A stretch of DNA of 22,500 nucleotides from Prorocentrum cordatum (Eukaryota > Sar > Dinophyceae > Prorocentrales > Prorocentraceae). The notes under the pieces are model-generated. The model had not been told where the DNA came from and searched no databases. It was given only the letters and a program-made list of their open reading frames with translations. Below, one piece after another: positions 8,462-16,809 of the stretch (position 1 is the stretch's first letter; every line of letters begins with the position of its first letter). The translations under genes were made by a program, and so were the position numbers. The stretch spans positions 141,632-164,131 of the forward strand of contig CAUYUJ010016367.1 of NCBI GenBank assembly GCA_963575745.1, written 5' to 3'.

Positions 8462-8643
8462 CATGTGAGCGACAACAACAAAGGGATCTCACGCGAGACG
8501 ACAGAACGATCTCACGCGGTGCCTCACCGGGCCGCCAGCGCGGCACGCCGCCTCGGAAACGAGGGCGCTTCTGCGCGACCTTACGCGGGCAGTTTAGGCG
8601 TCAATGTCAGAAAACGATCCCGTTGTTCGGCGTCGCTCATGTG
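8462..8643. mobile_element. short TIR element, GAGCGAC family, copy 1
   Basis: Left end CATGTGAGCGACAACAACAA-AGGGATC. Right end, reverse-complemented, CACATGAGCGACGCCGAACA-ACGGGATC. The 182-bp interior carries several CTCACGCG/CTTACGCG units and the blocks CGGGCCGCCA-CGCGGCACGC and GCGCGACCTTACGCGGG, both shared with 9991-10167. It has no coding capacity. The target duplication is unclear. Confidence 0.65.
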
Positions 8644-8999
8644 TACCAAGACATCCGACGATGTGATTCTTCCGAAATGCGGCCACAAGACCGTCACGAC
8701 CGCTTCCCTGGGGGAAGGTCTGCGGCAGGGGCCAATTTTCGACTGCCCTGGGGCCCGGGGCCCCAGAGGCCAAGATCGAGGAAAACTCGGGGACCTAAAT
8801 CCTTCCATCTCGTGGGAGATCTGGGTAACAGTCCCCCGACGTCAATCTTTCTTCGCAGCGTCGACCGCAAGACCCGCTCCCCGGGACCAGCTCTCCATCC
8901 CGAGCATCTCCTGTTGCGGTCCTGGGGCCTGGCGAGGGCCGCCAGAGCCCCCGAGATGACGCCCGGGCTGCAGCCGCGCGTGCCTGGGGGGGGGGGAGG
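8644..8999. other. no gene recognised
   Basis: Open frames cross this stretch on the plus strand (up to 267 codons if the two adjoining mobile elements are included), but none has a recognisable domain. It ends in a G-run at 8985-8996 just before the element at 9008. Confidence 0.35.
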
Positions 9000-9007
9000 G
9001 AGTACAG

Positions 9008-9178
9008 TTGGGTCGGGCATGTCCACCTGCAGACGGACACTGGGGCAAAACATTACAAAGAGTTTTTAAACAACAAAAAAACATTAAACCAAAAAAACAA
9101 AATGGTCCAGAAGTCGTCCCCAGACTGTTGTTTTCTATTTCTGAATGTTGCCCCTGTAGAGGGCCAGGCCCGATTTGA
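9008..9178. mobile_element. MITE family 1, copy 1
   Basis: 171 bp. Left terminus TTGGGTCGGGCATGTCCACC; right terminus reverse-complemented TCAAATCGGGCCTGGCCCTC. It is flanked by a perfect 8-bp duplication, GAGTACAG, at 9000-9007 and 9179-9186. The interior is A/T-rich (runs of A) in a GC-rich neighbourhood and contains the family's central GTCCCCAGAC. It has no coding capacity, so it must be mobilised in trans. Confidence 0.85.
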
Positions 9179-9186
9179 GAGTACAG

Positions 9187-9480
9187 GCAGCCCGTCTCAC
9201 GAGGGTGCGCGGCAGGGACGCGGGGGCCTCGGAGGGCCACGCCAGCGCTCTTCGAAAGAGGCCAGCCAGCGAACGTCGCCGAGAATGGGCCGAAGGGGCA
9301 AGGATGCAGGGGCAGCCCTGGGAAGGCTGCCCCTCCTCACTGTGCCAGAAAGCGAAAACATCCACCCCGACACCTCGCCCTCATTCTTCCAGACCTTCCG
9401 TGCTGACCTTCCACACTCTTGCGCTTCGTGGGGCGCTGAGTTTTCTTGCGTTTCCCGAGGCCTTCAATAGTTTCAGTGCA
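9187..9480. other. no gene recognised
   Basis: Mixed-composition sequence with short frames only. Nothing is supportable. Confidence 0.35.
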
Positions 9481-9831
9481 TCACCTCCCGCGCCTTCCGC
9501 AGAGGTCGGAAGGTATGGAAGATGGAGGTGCAGGGACAATAACCACCCCGACACGCGAAGCCGTTTCGCAAACGCATCCAAAGAAGGAATCAGGCAAGGC
9601 CGGGCTGTTTAGTAAACGCCTAGGGCCGTATGAAAAAAACGCGCAACAGTCCGGTCCGGGTGGCTTTTCATCCCTTGATGTGCGGGTGGGCCGTGTGGGA
9701 CATCGTGATGCTTCCCGCGTGTCGCTCCGCATCGGTCGGCCGCGCCCGCCCCGGCCGCGCCCCTGCCGACTGCGGCGGGGGGCAGCTTCTGCCCTGGGCA
9801 CGCCTCGCGGGTGCTGCCACCTGGGCCTTGG

Positions 9832-9996
9832 GGCATAGGTGACGTCCAGCTCCAGCTTCGCCTCCCGCAACTCGCCGAGCAGCGCCAGCGCCCGCTGCCA
9901 GTCCCCACCTTTCTCGCACGCGCTCATCCCAGCGCTGTAGCTGATCGGGGCTGACCCGTGGACCACGTCCACGAAGTCTGCCCGAACTAGCATCAA
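9832..9996 (-). CDS. PPR exon, one motif with conserved leader
   Basis: The minus strand reads MMLVRADFVDVVHGSAPISY then SAGMSACEKGGDWQRALALL and GELREAKLELDV, one full PPR motif preceded by the leader VR..FV.VVHGSA. The leader also precedes the arrays at 20204-21085 and, more diverged, at 17101-17673. After DV the frame stays open to 9481 but turns Arg/Pro-rich and is not PPR-like, so an exon end or a break lies near 9840. The upstream side abuts a short TIR element at 9991-10167. By family it would bind organellar RNA. A single motif suggests an exon or a fragment. Confidence 0.6.
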
Positions 9997-10167
9997 ACAC
10001 GGGTCTTACGCGAGATGGCACAGCGGCCTCACTGCGCAACTTACGCGGGCCGCCATCGCGGCACGCTACGTTGGAGACGCGGGCACTTACGCGCGACCTT
10101 ACGCGGGAAGCTTCATTACGTGCCAGTGTCGGCGAAGACGACCCCATGTTGTTTCGTCGCTCATATG
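9991..10167. mobile_element. short TIR element, GAGCGAC family, copy 2
   Basis: Right end, reverse-complemented, is CATATGAGCGACGAAACAAC. The interior shares GGGCCGCCATCGCGGCACGC, GCGCGACCTTACGCGGGAAG and a terminal GTCGCTCATATG with copy 1 at 8462-8643. The left end is shortened relative to copy 1. It sits directly against the 5' edge of the minus-strand PPR exon. Confidence 0.55.
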
Positions 10168-10540
10168 ACTGTGGGCATGCGGCCGACAGGCTGACATTGT
10201 AACGCGCGGCTCGACCCCCGCATTCTGCGAATGCTACTTCGTGCTGCTGCTTGCTGCCGCTGTCTATTGCGTGATGTTGACAATACTTGCTGCTGCTGCC
10301 TGTTGTTGCTACTTGTGGCTGCAGGGGGCTGCTGATGGCCAGTTCTGCTTAGTGCGTGCTGCTGTCCGCTGTCGGCTGCACATCGCTGCTGCTGTGTGAT
10401 GCCGCTGCTGCCGCATAGTGTGCTGCTGTTTGGCTACAGTCGGGGCGTTGACCTAAGGAACCCTAATTGAGGAACGCGGCCCCTTATTCCAATATGTTAG
10501 ACTTCGGTTTCCCATGGAAAACCTGGCGAAAACCTGAGGC
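10168..10540. repeat. CTG/TGC-rich degenerate repeat
   Basis: From about 10222 to 10435 the sequence is dominated by TGCTGCTG, CTGCTTGCTG and similar imperfect triplets, interrupted by unique bases. The following 100 bases hold nothing recognisable except TTTCCCATGGAAA, a 13-bp palindrome also found at 2199-2211. Confidence 0.6.
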
Positions 10541-10682
10541 AAGCTGTGAAACGATCAGGGAGCACCGAGCCCTTCCCCAACGAGAAGGGATCCTTCTTCA
10601 GCGCTCCGACTGTGCAGGGTGATGCTCGTCGGTACCTCAGCTTGCTGGCGCAACCCGCCGAGAGGAGAGGACCGAGGAGTCA

Positions 10683-10858
10683 GGAGATCGAGGAGGGGAG
10701 GAAGAGGAGGAAGGGGGGAAGGGGAAGAAGGGGGAGAAAGGGGGAGGAAGGGGGAAGGAAGGTGAGAAAGGGGAAGAGGAAGGGGAGGAAGGGGGAAGGG
10801 GGGAAGGGGAGGAAGGGGGAGGAAGGGGGACACACACACATAAATATACACACATAAC
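10683..10858. repeat. GGGGGAAGGA purine tract ending in CA dinucleotides
   Basis: An almost uninterrupted G/A strand of GGGGGAAGG-type units to 10828, then CACACACACA and ATATACACACATA. Confidence 0.85.
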
Positions 10859-10976
10859 CCGGATTCCCAATATTTCCCCATATGTTTGGGATGTTCGTTT
10901 TCCCCCCCACTTCCCATATTCTCCCATGTTTCCCATGGGGATCGACGATTCACTGCGTCTGTGTGTGCTTTTTCCC

Positions 10977-11250
10977 CCTCCCGAAGAAGGAGGGGGGGAG
11001 AAGCGAGGAGCGATCGGTGAGGAGCGAGGGGGCCGAGAGAGGAGAGGAGCGCCGGCCGAGGAGAGAGAAGGGGGGCGGGGAGGGCGGAGGGGGGAGCCGA
11101 GGAGGGAGGAGGCGGGAAGGGGGGGGAGGGACCTCTCGAGGGTCGCCTGGGGCCTCGCGGGGGGAGGTCTCTTGGGAGGTCGCTCGGAGACCTCTCGGGG
11201 GCCTCCTGGGGCCTTCTCGCGAAGAGCGACGGCGGGGGAGAGGAGAGGGA
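10977..11250. repeat. purine-rich G/A tract
   Basis: G- and A-rich on the plus strand (GAGGAGCGAGG, GGGGGGCGGGGAGG), grading into GGCCTCCTGGGGCC-like sequence. The open frames are Arg/Gly/Glu-rich and not credible. Confidence 0.7.
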
Positions 11251-11454
11251 AGAGCTCCGGTGGTATCGGAAAGGACGGGGGGCGGTGTCTCGTTGTTATC
11301 AAGGTCGACGCTCTCTCACGTTGTCGGGCGCCATGTTTGCCGTTTTGGGGGGATTGCCGCTTCGCCGTGTTCGGATCGTTGCTATCCACTGTTTGTTCGG
11401 TGTTCACTGCCGTTGCTCTTCGTAGGTCGAATGTATCTTAATTGGGTTCTGTTT

Positions 11455-11489
11455 TGGATTGCAAATCTTTTTTTGTTTCTGTTTTGCAG
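11455..11489 (+). promoter_or_regulatory. candidate splice acceptor
   Basis: A T-rich stretch at 11467-11486 ends in GTTTTGCAG with the AG at 11488-11489 and a G next. That is a good polypyrimidine tract plus acceptor, in the most AT-rich plus-strand stretch of the neighbourhood. No convincing coding exon follows, since stops appear within 30 bases in the frames I read, so this is only a candidate. Confidence 0.2.
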
Positions 11490-12469
11490 GACCGCAACAC
11501 GACACGCTGAAAACAGAAAAACATGAAAACATGCCTCCAGCGCTTTTAGGAAGAACTAAATGGAGGATGGAGGCGGGAAAGTCGAGGAGTGACTGACAAT
11601 GCTGGCGTTGGCTTCCTTCAATGGGCTAATCGCTGAACCCTGAACGATCGCGGCCTCTCGACAACGCGGATCACCCGATGTCGGCTGAGTCTGGGCCACT
11701 AGCGGCACTCCACGTTCCCTGGGACCCGACGTCACGAAAAAATCCAACATCGGACAAAAACTCGACTGGAGCACTAGACCACATGCTTCTGCTGCATTTC
11801 TCGAGCCGAGTCGATCCGCGAGGGCCCCAAGGCCCGAGACAAAACAGAATCGCCCGTTCTGGAAAAAATGCAGAGTCAACACCTCAGGGTCGAATGACTC
11901 GACGTCGGTCGACCCACATCTTCAACGTGTTGACCTCTGGACAGCGTCGACCCCCCGAGGTCTACGCCTACGCCCTTCCCATGGAACCGGTCTGCCATCC
12001 CGAGGCGTGCTTTGACGGCCCGTGGGGCCAAGCGAGGTGACGGCTTGGGGGCCTGGCGAGAGCCCCCCCGAAGCCGAAAATGGTCCAAGACCTCCCGTCG
12101 TGATGCTTCGGCGAGAGCAAGTGAAGGGAGTCTGGGCCACTGGCGACGCTCAGCCTTGAGCGCCTGCGCTGGTGTAGCCGCTGCGCTGGGACGGTACGGA
12201 CCTGCCGCGGTGGGCCACGATCGAGGTGCAACGCCGTGGGTGGGAACATCGAGCTGGAATCGGCTACAAATCGCCGATGGATCGGCGATAGGCCCCCGAA
12301 CGCGAATGCGCACTCTCCTGGACGGGGCGGGATATCGGGCCCCCTCTCGGCGACGAGTGGGTGCTTGGGGGGTCGCTGCATCCCCCCCTGAGCCTTCTCC
12401 CCGCCCAATGGACCTCCTCTGGGCTTCGGGTCGCGAGTCGGGTCTCCGGCGGCTGCTCGGGACGAGCCA
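11490..12469. other. no gene recognised
   Basis: About 1 kb of mixed sequence. GTCTGGGCCACT followed by AGCGGC or GGCGAC occurs at about 11689 and 12130, and ATCGCCGATGGATCGGCGAT at 12269-12288 is a small palindrome reminiscent of the GATGCATC elements. Overlapping frames of 120-230 codons exist on both strands but none shows a domain. Confidence 0.35.
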
Positions 12470-12577
12470 GGCACCCCGAGGACGCTCGGGGCGAGGCGCA
12501 GCAGCGCGGAGGCAACATCCCGAGGCAAGAAAACCGCCCGGTACTTACAAGATCGTCCGGAAAACCTGGCACTTGCG
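12470..12577 (+). repeat. dispersed repeat, copy 2 of 3 (GCGAGGCGCAGC core)
   Basis: Contains GGGGCGAGGCGCAGCAGCGC, then AACATCCCGAGG and AAGAAAACCGCCCGGTACTT, matching the reverse complement of 788-895. Confidence 0.5.
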
Positions 12578-12609
12578 GCGAGAACCCCCCCTTCACGCTC
12601 CCCCTAACG

Positions 12610-12768
12610 TTGGGTCGGGCATGTCCCCCACAGGCGGATTTTGGCAGAACAATGAAAATATTCAAAAAATGCACCATAATGGCCAACAAGAATTCAAAAA
12701 GTAGTCCCCAGACAAATTCGTTTTATATTCTTGAATACTCCGCCTGTAGAGGGACAGGCCCGACTAAA
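12610..12768. mobile_element. MITE family 1, copy 2
   Basis: 159 bp. Left terminus TTGGGTCGGGCATGTCCCCC with ACAGGCGGATTTT next; right terminus reverse-complemented TTTAGTCGGGCCTGTCCCTC with TACAGGCGGAGT next. It is flanked by a perfect 8-bp duplication, CCCTAACG, at 12602-12609 and 12769-12776. The A/T-rich interior carries GTCCCCAGAC like copy 1. Confidence 0.88.
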
Positions 12769-12971
12769 CCCTAACGCTGGCGTGGCACAAGCTCGAGCGC
12801 ACGCGTCGGGCGTTGCCTCATAGGGAGGCGACGGATGCACGGGGGAGGGGGGGGGAGAAACGCGCACTTCTCCTGCCCCTTGTGGGTCCCCGGGGGGACC
12901 CTTCAGGGCCCCCCCCATTAGGGCACGAAAGGCCTTCACCCCCCCCGGTTCATCACCCCCCCAGTCTCGCC

Positions 12972-13092
12972 ATCGCTCGGACGTGCACCTCCCATGCACT
13001 TGTCCGGCCTCGTGCGCCAGTTTTTGTCGCACGATGAGCCCAGATGTGCCGCGATTCCCCTCGCCGAGAAGAAGTGCACACGTCCGAGCGAC
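12972..13092. mobile_element. short TIR element, TCGCTCGGACGTG family, copy 1
   Basis: Left end ATCGCTCGGACGTGCAC; right end reverse-complemented GTCGCTCGGACGTGTGCAC. It is 121 bp and directly flanked on both sides by GCC. The minus strand reads SLGRVHFFSARG, which recurs almost unchanged in copy 2 at 17003-17094. The first 30 bp upstream (12940-12960) resemble the end of the fold-back repeat of 17776-17947 (TTCATCACCCCCC). Confidence 0.65.
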
Positions 13093-13185
13093 GCCCAAGC
13101 ACTCACGCAACGCCCGCACGGGCTGGCGCCGCCGCCGCGCGGCGGGAGGGGGGCGGCGCAGACCCTTGCCGCGGCAGGCGCGGGG

Positions 13186-13347
13186 CGCGATGGGATCAGG
13201 CTCCACCGCCGCACCCCGCATCTCGCCGAGCAGCGCCAGGGCCCGCCGCCACTGCCAGCGCTTCTCGCACGCGCTGATGGCGGCGTTGTAGCTGACTGCG
13301 TACGAAGACGAAGCCACGACGAGGACAAAATCGGGTGAAGATAAATC
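13186..13347 (-). CDS. PPR exon, one motif
   Basis: The minus strand reads SSPDFVLVVASSSYAVSYNA then AISACEKRWQWRRALALLGE and MRGAAVEPD, a complete 35-residue PPR motif with a leader (DFVLVVASSS) resembling the FVDVVHGSA leader at 9832-9996. After EPDPIAP the frame becomes Arg/Pro-rich and runs into the TIR element at 12972-13092. The frame is open upstream to 13473, so the start is uncertain. RNA binding is inferred from the family only. Confidence 0.6.
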
Positions 13348-13467
13348 GAAGACCTCTGAGATCCTGGCGGCTCTGGAGGATGTCTCGGGCGCCGCGGCCT
13401 TCTCAGAGCGTCCCGGAACGTTCGAGAACGCTCTGCGACGGGTTCGTCCTCGTCCTAGCCCCGCCCG

Positions 13468-13526
13468 ACGCACCGCCCTCGCTCGCGCTGATGGCGCCGT
13501 TGTCGCTGACTACGTACCGCCCTCCC
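13468..13526 (-). pseudogene. degenerate duplicate of a PPR first helix
   Basis: The minus strand reads YVVSDNGAISASEGGASGGA, aligning to YAVSYNAAISACEKRWQWRR of the neighbouring exon. At the DNA level 13478-13517 matches 13264-13303 in about 36 of 40 positions, including CGCGCTGATGGCG and GCTGACT. The key Tyr and Cys are changed (SDN, SAS). It looks like a local partial duplication that has decayed. Confidence 0.5.
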
Positions 13527-13817
13527 TAACAAAAAAAGCTTGACGGAGGCGGGCTTCTGTTGCTCCCATCGTACCTAAGGACCGCATCACCGCATCCCAG
13601 AAATAATGTCCAGCACCCAGAACAGTGTCGAAACGGTGCCGAGCGAGTATCTTCCCCCAGGGCCCGAGATGTGAAAGCCCTCAAGCTTCGGTACTTCTTT
13701 GGTGCTTCAAACTCTTTCTGGCGATCAAGGCTAAAGCAGGTTGGAACATCATACAAGTGGGGGCCGAACATTTCCCAGACGCCATCAGGGGAGACAGGAG
13801 AGTAGTACTCAGATTGT

Positions 13818-14000
13818 GTGGAGGAGGAAGAGGAGGAGAACGAGGAGGAGAAGGAGGAGGAGGATTAGAGCTTGGATTAGAGCTGGTCTAACGGTGAGCA
13901 ACGCCCCGGGGATTTGCTACCGCGGGTGAGGAGGAGGAGGAGGAGAAGGAGGAGCAGGAGGAGCAGGAGGAGGAGGAGGCGGAGGAGGAGGAGGAGGGCT
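13818..14000. repeat. two GGA microsatellites
   Basis: GGA/GAAGAGGAG at 13818-13866 and GGA with GAAGGAGCAGGAG at 13926-13999, separated by about 60 bases of unique sequence. Confidence 0.85.
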
Positions 14001-14137
14001 CATGTGGTATGCTCTGGGCCTGCTGCGAAGTCCAATGGAGACCATACGGTTCCCGTGGCGGCCCCCTCGATCCCCTTCCAGTGTTGGCGGAGGTGACCGC
14101 CGAGCGAGGGTGGGGGGCATGGCTGAGTCTTCCCATC

Positions 14138-14159
14138 CTCCTCCTCCTCCACCTCCTCC

Positions 14160-14209
<50 letters not shown>

Positions 14210-14308
14210 AGCAGCATCAGCATCAGCATCATCATCATCATCATCAGCAGCATCAGCATCAGCATCAGCATCAGCATCAGCATCAGCATCAGCATCAGCA
14301 TCAGCATC

Positions 14309-14354
<46 letters not shown>

Positions 14355-14427
14355 GAATCATCATCATCATCATCATCAGCAGCATCGGTATCATCATCAT
14401 CATCAACGTCATCATCATCATTATCAT

Positions 14428-14468
<41 letters not shown>

Positions 14469-14555
14469 TCATCAACGTCATCAACGTCATCAACATCATC
14501 ATCATCATCATCACCACCATCATCATCATCATCATCATCACCATCATCATCATCA
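14138..14555. repeat. 420-bp CAT/CAG compound microsatellite
   Basis: CTC units, then (CAT)n interspersed with (CAG)n and a perfect CAGCAT hexamer array at about 14241-14308, then CAC, CAACGT and CAG islands. Frames read poly-His, poly-Ile, poly-Ser on plus and poly-Asp, poly-Met on minus. No protein is called. Confidence 0.9.
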
Positions 14556-14904
14556 GGGGCGGGTGGGGGGAAGGGCTGAGTTTCCCCATCAAGCACCCGC
14601 TCCAAAAAACCGCAAAGCACAATGAGCGTATGAATGTCACATTTTCATGGGTGGCCAGCGCGGTCCCAGAGCTCTCTGAGGGATCTTTCCTCGGAAGCCT
14701 CTTGAAGGCGGCTCTGGAAGCGTCGTGGAGACCCATGGGGGGCTCTTGCCCCCTGTGGAACCTGTCATGCGCAGCCTGCGAGCGGGCTCGGTCCGACGGA
14801 GGGCCCCGAGGCGCCCGACTCCGGGCGACCGACGCCGTCGGGGGTGCAGACGCGCGGCGCCCAGACCCGAGGACCCTCGAGCGGCACGCACCGGGGGCCG
14901 CAGC

Positions 14905-15036
14905 CCTCGTGGACCCGGCGTTCGGCTCCAGCCTCGCCCCGCGCATCTCGCCCAGCAGCGCCAGCGCCCGCTGCCACTGCCCGGCCTTCTCGCACGCGCT
15001 GATCCCGGCGCTGTGGCTGACCAGGGCTGGCCAGCG
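14905..15036 (-). CDS. PPR exon, one motif, abutting a GTC microsatellite
   Basis: The minus strand reads RWPALVSHSAGISACEKAGQ then WQRALALLGEMRGARLEPN, a full PPR motif very close to the consensus in this window. Immediately upstream on the coding strand (from 15036) is a long GAC run, so in this frame the motif is preceded by poly-Asp. Downstream, after EPNAGS, PPR similarity stops and the frame becomes Arg/Ala-rich. Either the microsatellite lies in an intron or it has cut off the upstream motifs. RNA-binding role is inferred from the family. Confidence 0.6.
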
Positions 15037-15069
15037 GTCGTCGTCGTCGTCGTCGTCGTCGTCGTGAAA

Positions 15070-15143
<74 letters not shown>
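15037..15143. repeat. GTC microsatellite
   Basis: About 35 GTC units with one interruption (GTGAAAT at 15062-15068). Confidence 0.95.
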
Positions 15144-15148
15144 TTCTG

Positions 15149-15190
15149 GGATCTTGGCGTCGCGATTTTGCACAACTGGCGATCTTGTGT
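15149..15190. repeat. short dispersed repeat, copy 1
   Basis: GGCGTCGCGATTTTGCACAA and flanking GGGATCTT / CTGGCGATCTTG match 16470-16511 (GATCCCGGCGTCGCGATTTT, then CCACAACGGGCGATCCTG). The minus strand reads SPVVQNRDAKIPE here and SPVVENRDAGIS in the other copy. Confidence 0.6.
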
Positions 15191-15264
15191 CGTCTTGGGC
15201 CCCCTGGAGCGTCAACGGGCGATTTGGCCCCCTGTTTCGAATGCGAAGTTCAAGGTTTTCGGAA

Positions 15265-15345
15265 CCTGTCGTCCATCCTCAGAGGCTGTCCAGCCTCGAG
15301 GTACGTTCCGACAGCTGCGCCTCGCCGACGGCATTCCGGGTAAGC
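15265..15345 (-). repeat. dispersed repeat, copy 3 of 3 (GCGAGGCGCAGC core)
   Basis: The reverse complement contains GTCGGCGAGGCGCAGCTGTC, GGAACGTACCTCGAGGCTG, matching 788-895 and 12470-12577. Confidence 0.5.
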
Positions 15346-15373
15346 ACGGATCGCCCCGATACGCCACGAGCAG

Positions 15374-15376
<3 letters not shown>

Positions 15377-15410
<34 letters not shown>

Positions 15411-15492
15411 TCAATACACATGTGTATACACATATATATATATATATGTATATACTATGCATACGTATGTGTACATATATGCACATGCAAGT
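15377..15492. repeat. TA dinucleotide and ACATATGT-type AT-rich repeat
   Basis: A perfect (TA)n run at 15378-15403, then imperfect ACATATAT / TGTGTATA units to about 15492. It is by far the most AT-rich block in the window. Confidence 0.95.
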
Positions 15493-16107
15493 ATACACAG
15501 ACACCCTCCGACGAACTCTGCATGCGCCTTCAGGGAGGGTGGGGTGCATAAAGTCGCTGGCAGTGGTGATTGATACACCGCCACCCTCCCCCCAGGAGGC
15601 CCACGAACATCTCATTAGAGGGTGTCTGTCTATCGTTGGCGGCGCGCACAAGGGGGTGAAGGGGAGAGGGCTTCTTAGAAGAAGGAGGCTGCTTCTTAGA
15701 AGGCGGAGGCCCTGTATCTAGAGATAAGGCCCGCGCCTTCTGAGAAGCAGAGGTGCTCCTAAGAAGCCCTCCCCCGTCCCCTCAACCCCCTCTGCGCGTG
15801 GTTGATATCGTTTGCGGAAGATCGAGAGGCGCCCAAGGGTGCCCGGATCGTCCCGCACGGCCTCCGGGTGGGGGGGGCGGCCCGCCAGGGGGGGGGGGAA
15901 TTGGGAAGGGGGCAGGCCCAGAGAGCAGCTCTCGAATCCCCGTGGCGCCCAACAGCGCGTCCGACGTCGCGCAGCGCGGACGTGGACGCGTTCCCGTCGC
16001 GTGGCGCCGCAGGGCGCTGCTGGGCGCCACTTGGGAGCTATACGGCGCTATCGGGCGCCATTCGGCGCTTTTCGCTGATAGACATCCGGTAAAAGACGAG
16101 CAGGGGC
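15493..16107. other. no gene recognised
   Basis: Contains a local cluster of TTCTTAGAAG / CTTCTGAGAAG / TCCTAAGAAG imperfect palindromes (15667-15770) and a GGGCGCC / GGCGCTA cluster (16010-16070). There are no domains on either strand. Confidence 0.4.
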
Positions 16108-16214
16108 GGTCGGACCGACTCTGAAAATAACAGCCACTGCGCCCTCACGAAAACCGAAAACGGCCAATTCACCAATCGACGTGTCACTGTTGGGGGTTCT
16201 GTCCGACCCCGAAG
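16108..16214 (+). repeat. dispersed repeat (ACGGCCAATTC family), copy 2
   Basis: Matches 8185-8290. Ends are GGTCGGACCGACTC on the left and, reverse-complemented, GGTCGGACAGAACC on the right, suggesting a 107-bp element with about 11-bp inverted ends. Confidence 0.6.
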
Positions 16215-16233
16215 ATCACGGCCCGAAAACCTG

Positions 16234-16446
16234 TCTGGACACCCGAAATGGGTACCGAAAGAATGGGCACAATGCCCAACAACAAATGTTGTCCCAAACC
16301 AACAGCGGCCGCTGTTGGGCAGGCGGCCTCCTGTCTCGAATGGACACGGGCCGCGGCGGCGTGGACAGCGAGTCCTGTTCAGAATGAACAGGAACTGCTG
16401 TTGGGCATCGTACCAATTCTTTCCGTGCCCATCTCGGGCGTCCAGA
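16234..16446. mobile_element. 213-bp TIR element with 51-bp termini
   Basis: Left terminus TCTGGACACCCGAAATGGGT...AATGCCCAACA; right terminus reverse-complemented TCTGGACGCCCGAGATGGGC...GATGCCCAACA. About 43 of the outer 51 positions match. It is flanked by a 5-bp duplication, ACCTG, at 16229-16233 and 16447-16451. The interior holds two perfect palindromes: CCAACAGCGGCCGCTGTTGG at 16299-16318, and TCCTGTTCA-GAA-TGAACAGGA at 16373-16393. It is noncoding and has no second copy in the window. Confidence 0.8.
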
Positions 16447-16469
16447 ACCTGAGGGGGTGGGACCGACGC

Positions 16470-16511
16470 TGAGATCCCGGCGTCGCGATTTTCCACAACG
16501 GGCGATCCTGC
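16470..16511. repeat. short dispersed repeat, copy 2
   Basis: See 15149-15190. The two copies differ at about 7 of 40 positions. Confidence 0.6.
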
Positions 16512-16636
16512 CTCGCGTCGGATCACCGGGGCCCTCGCGGTCCGACCCGGCTCTCGCGGAGAGAGGGGGGTTTCCAGGGCTCCGGTCGAGTTCTTTGGCA
16601 ATGGTGCAAATGCTTCTGCGATGTTGGATGCTCAGT

Positions 16637-16778
16637 TTAAGTCGGGCATGTCCCCCTACAGGCGGATTTTGGAGAAAAATACTCAGAGATGGTTCAAAAA
16701 TCAGCACAAACATCGTCCCCATGCTGTTTTATGACTGATTTTGAAAATCCCTCCTGTGGAGGGAAAGGCCCGACTTAA
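16637..16778. mobile_element. MITE family 1, copy 3
   Basis: 142 bp. Left terminus TTAAGTCGGGCATGTCCCCC with TACAGGCGGATTTT next; right terminus reverse-complemented TTAAGTCGGGCCTTTCCCTC. The flanks TGCTCAGT (16629-16636) and GGCTCAGT (16779-16786) match at 7 of 8 positions. The interior has TTCAAAAATCAG against CTGATTTTGAAA, an extra inner inverted repeat, and GTCCCCATG. Confidence 0.85.
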
Positions 16779-16809
16779 GGCTCAGTCTGGGGACCCTCTG
16801 AGAGACACT

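Noticed and set aside
8266-9069. 267-codon plus-strand gene
   Set aside because: The frame runs through a TIR element (8462-8643) and into a MITE (from 9008), shows no domain and has no repeated support.
14000-15215. Poly-Asp, poly-Met, poly-His and poly-Ile frames
   Set aside because: Translations of CAT/CAG and GTC microsatellites. Only the short PPR segment inside looks coding.
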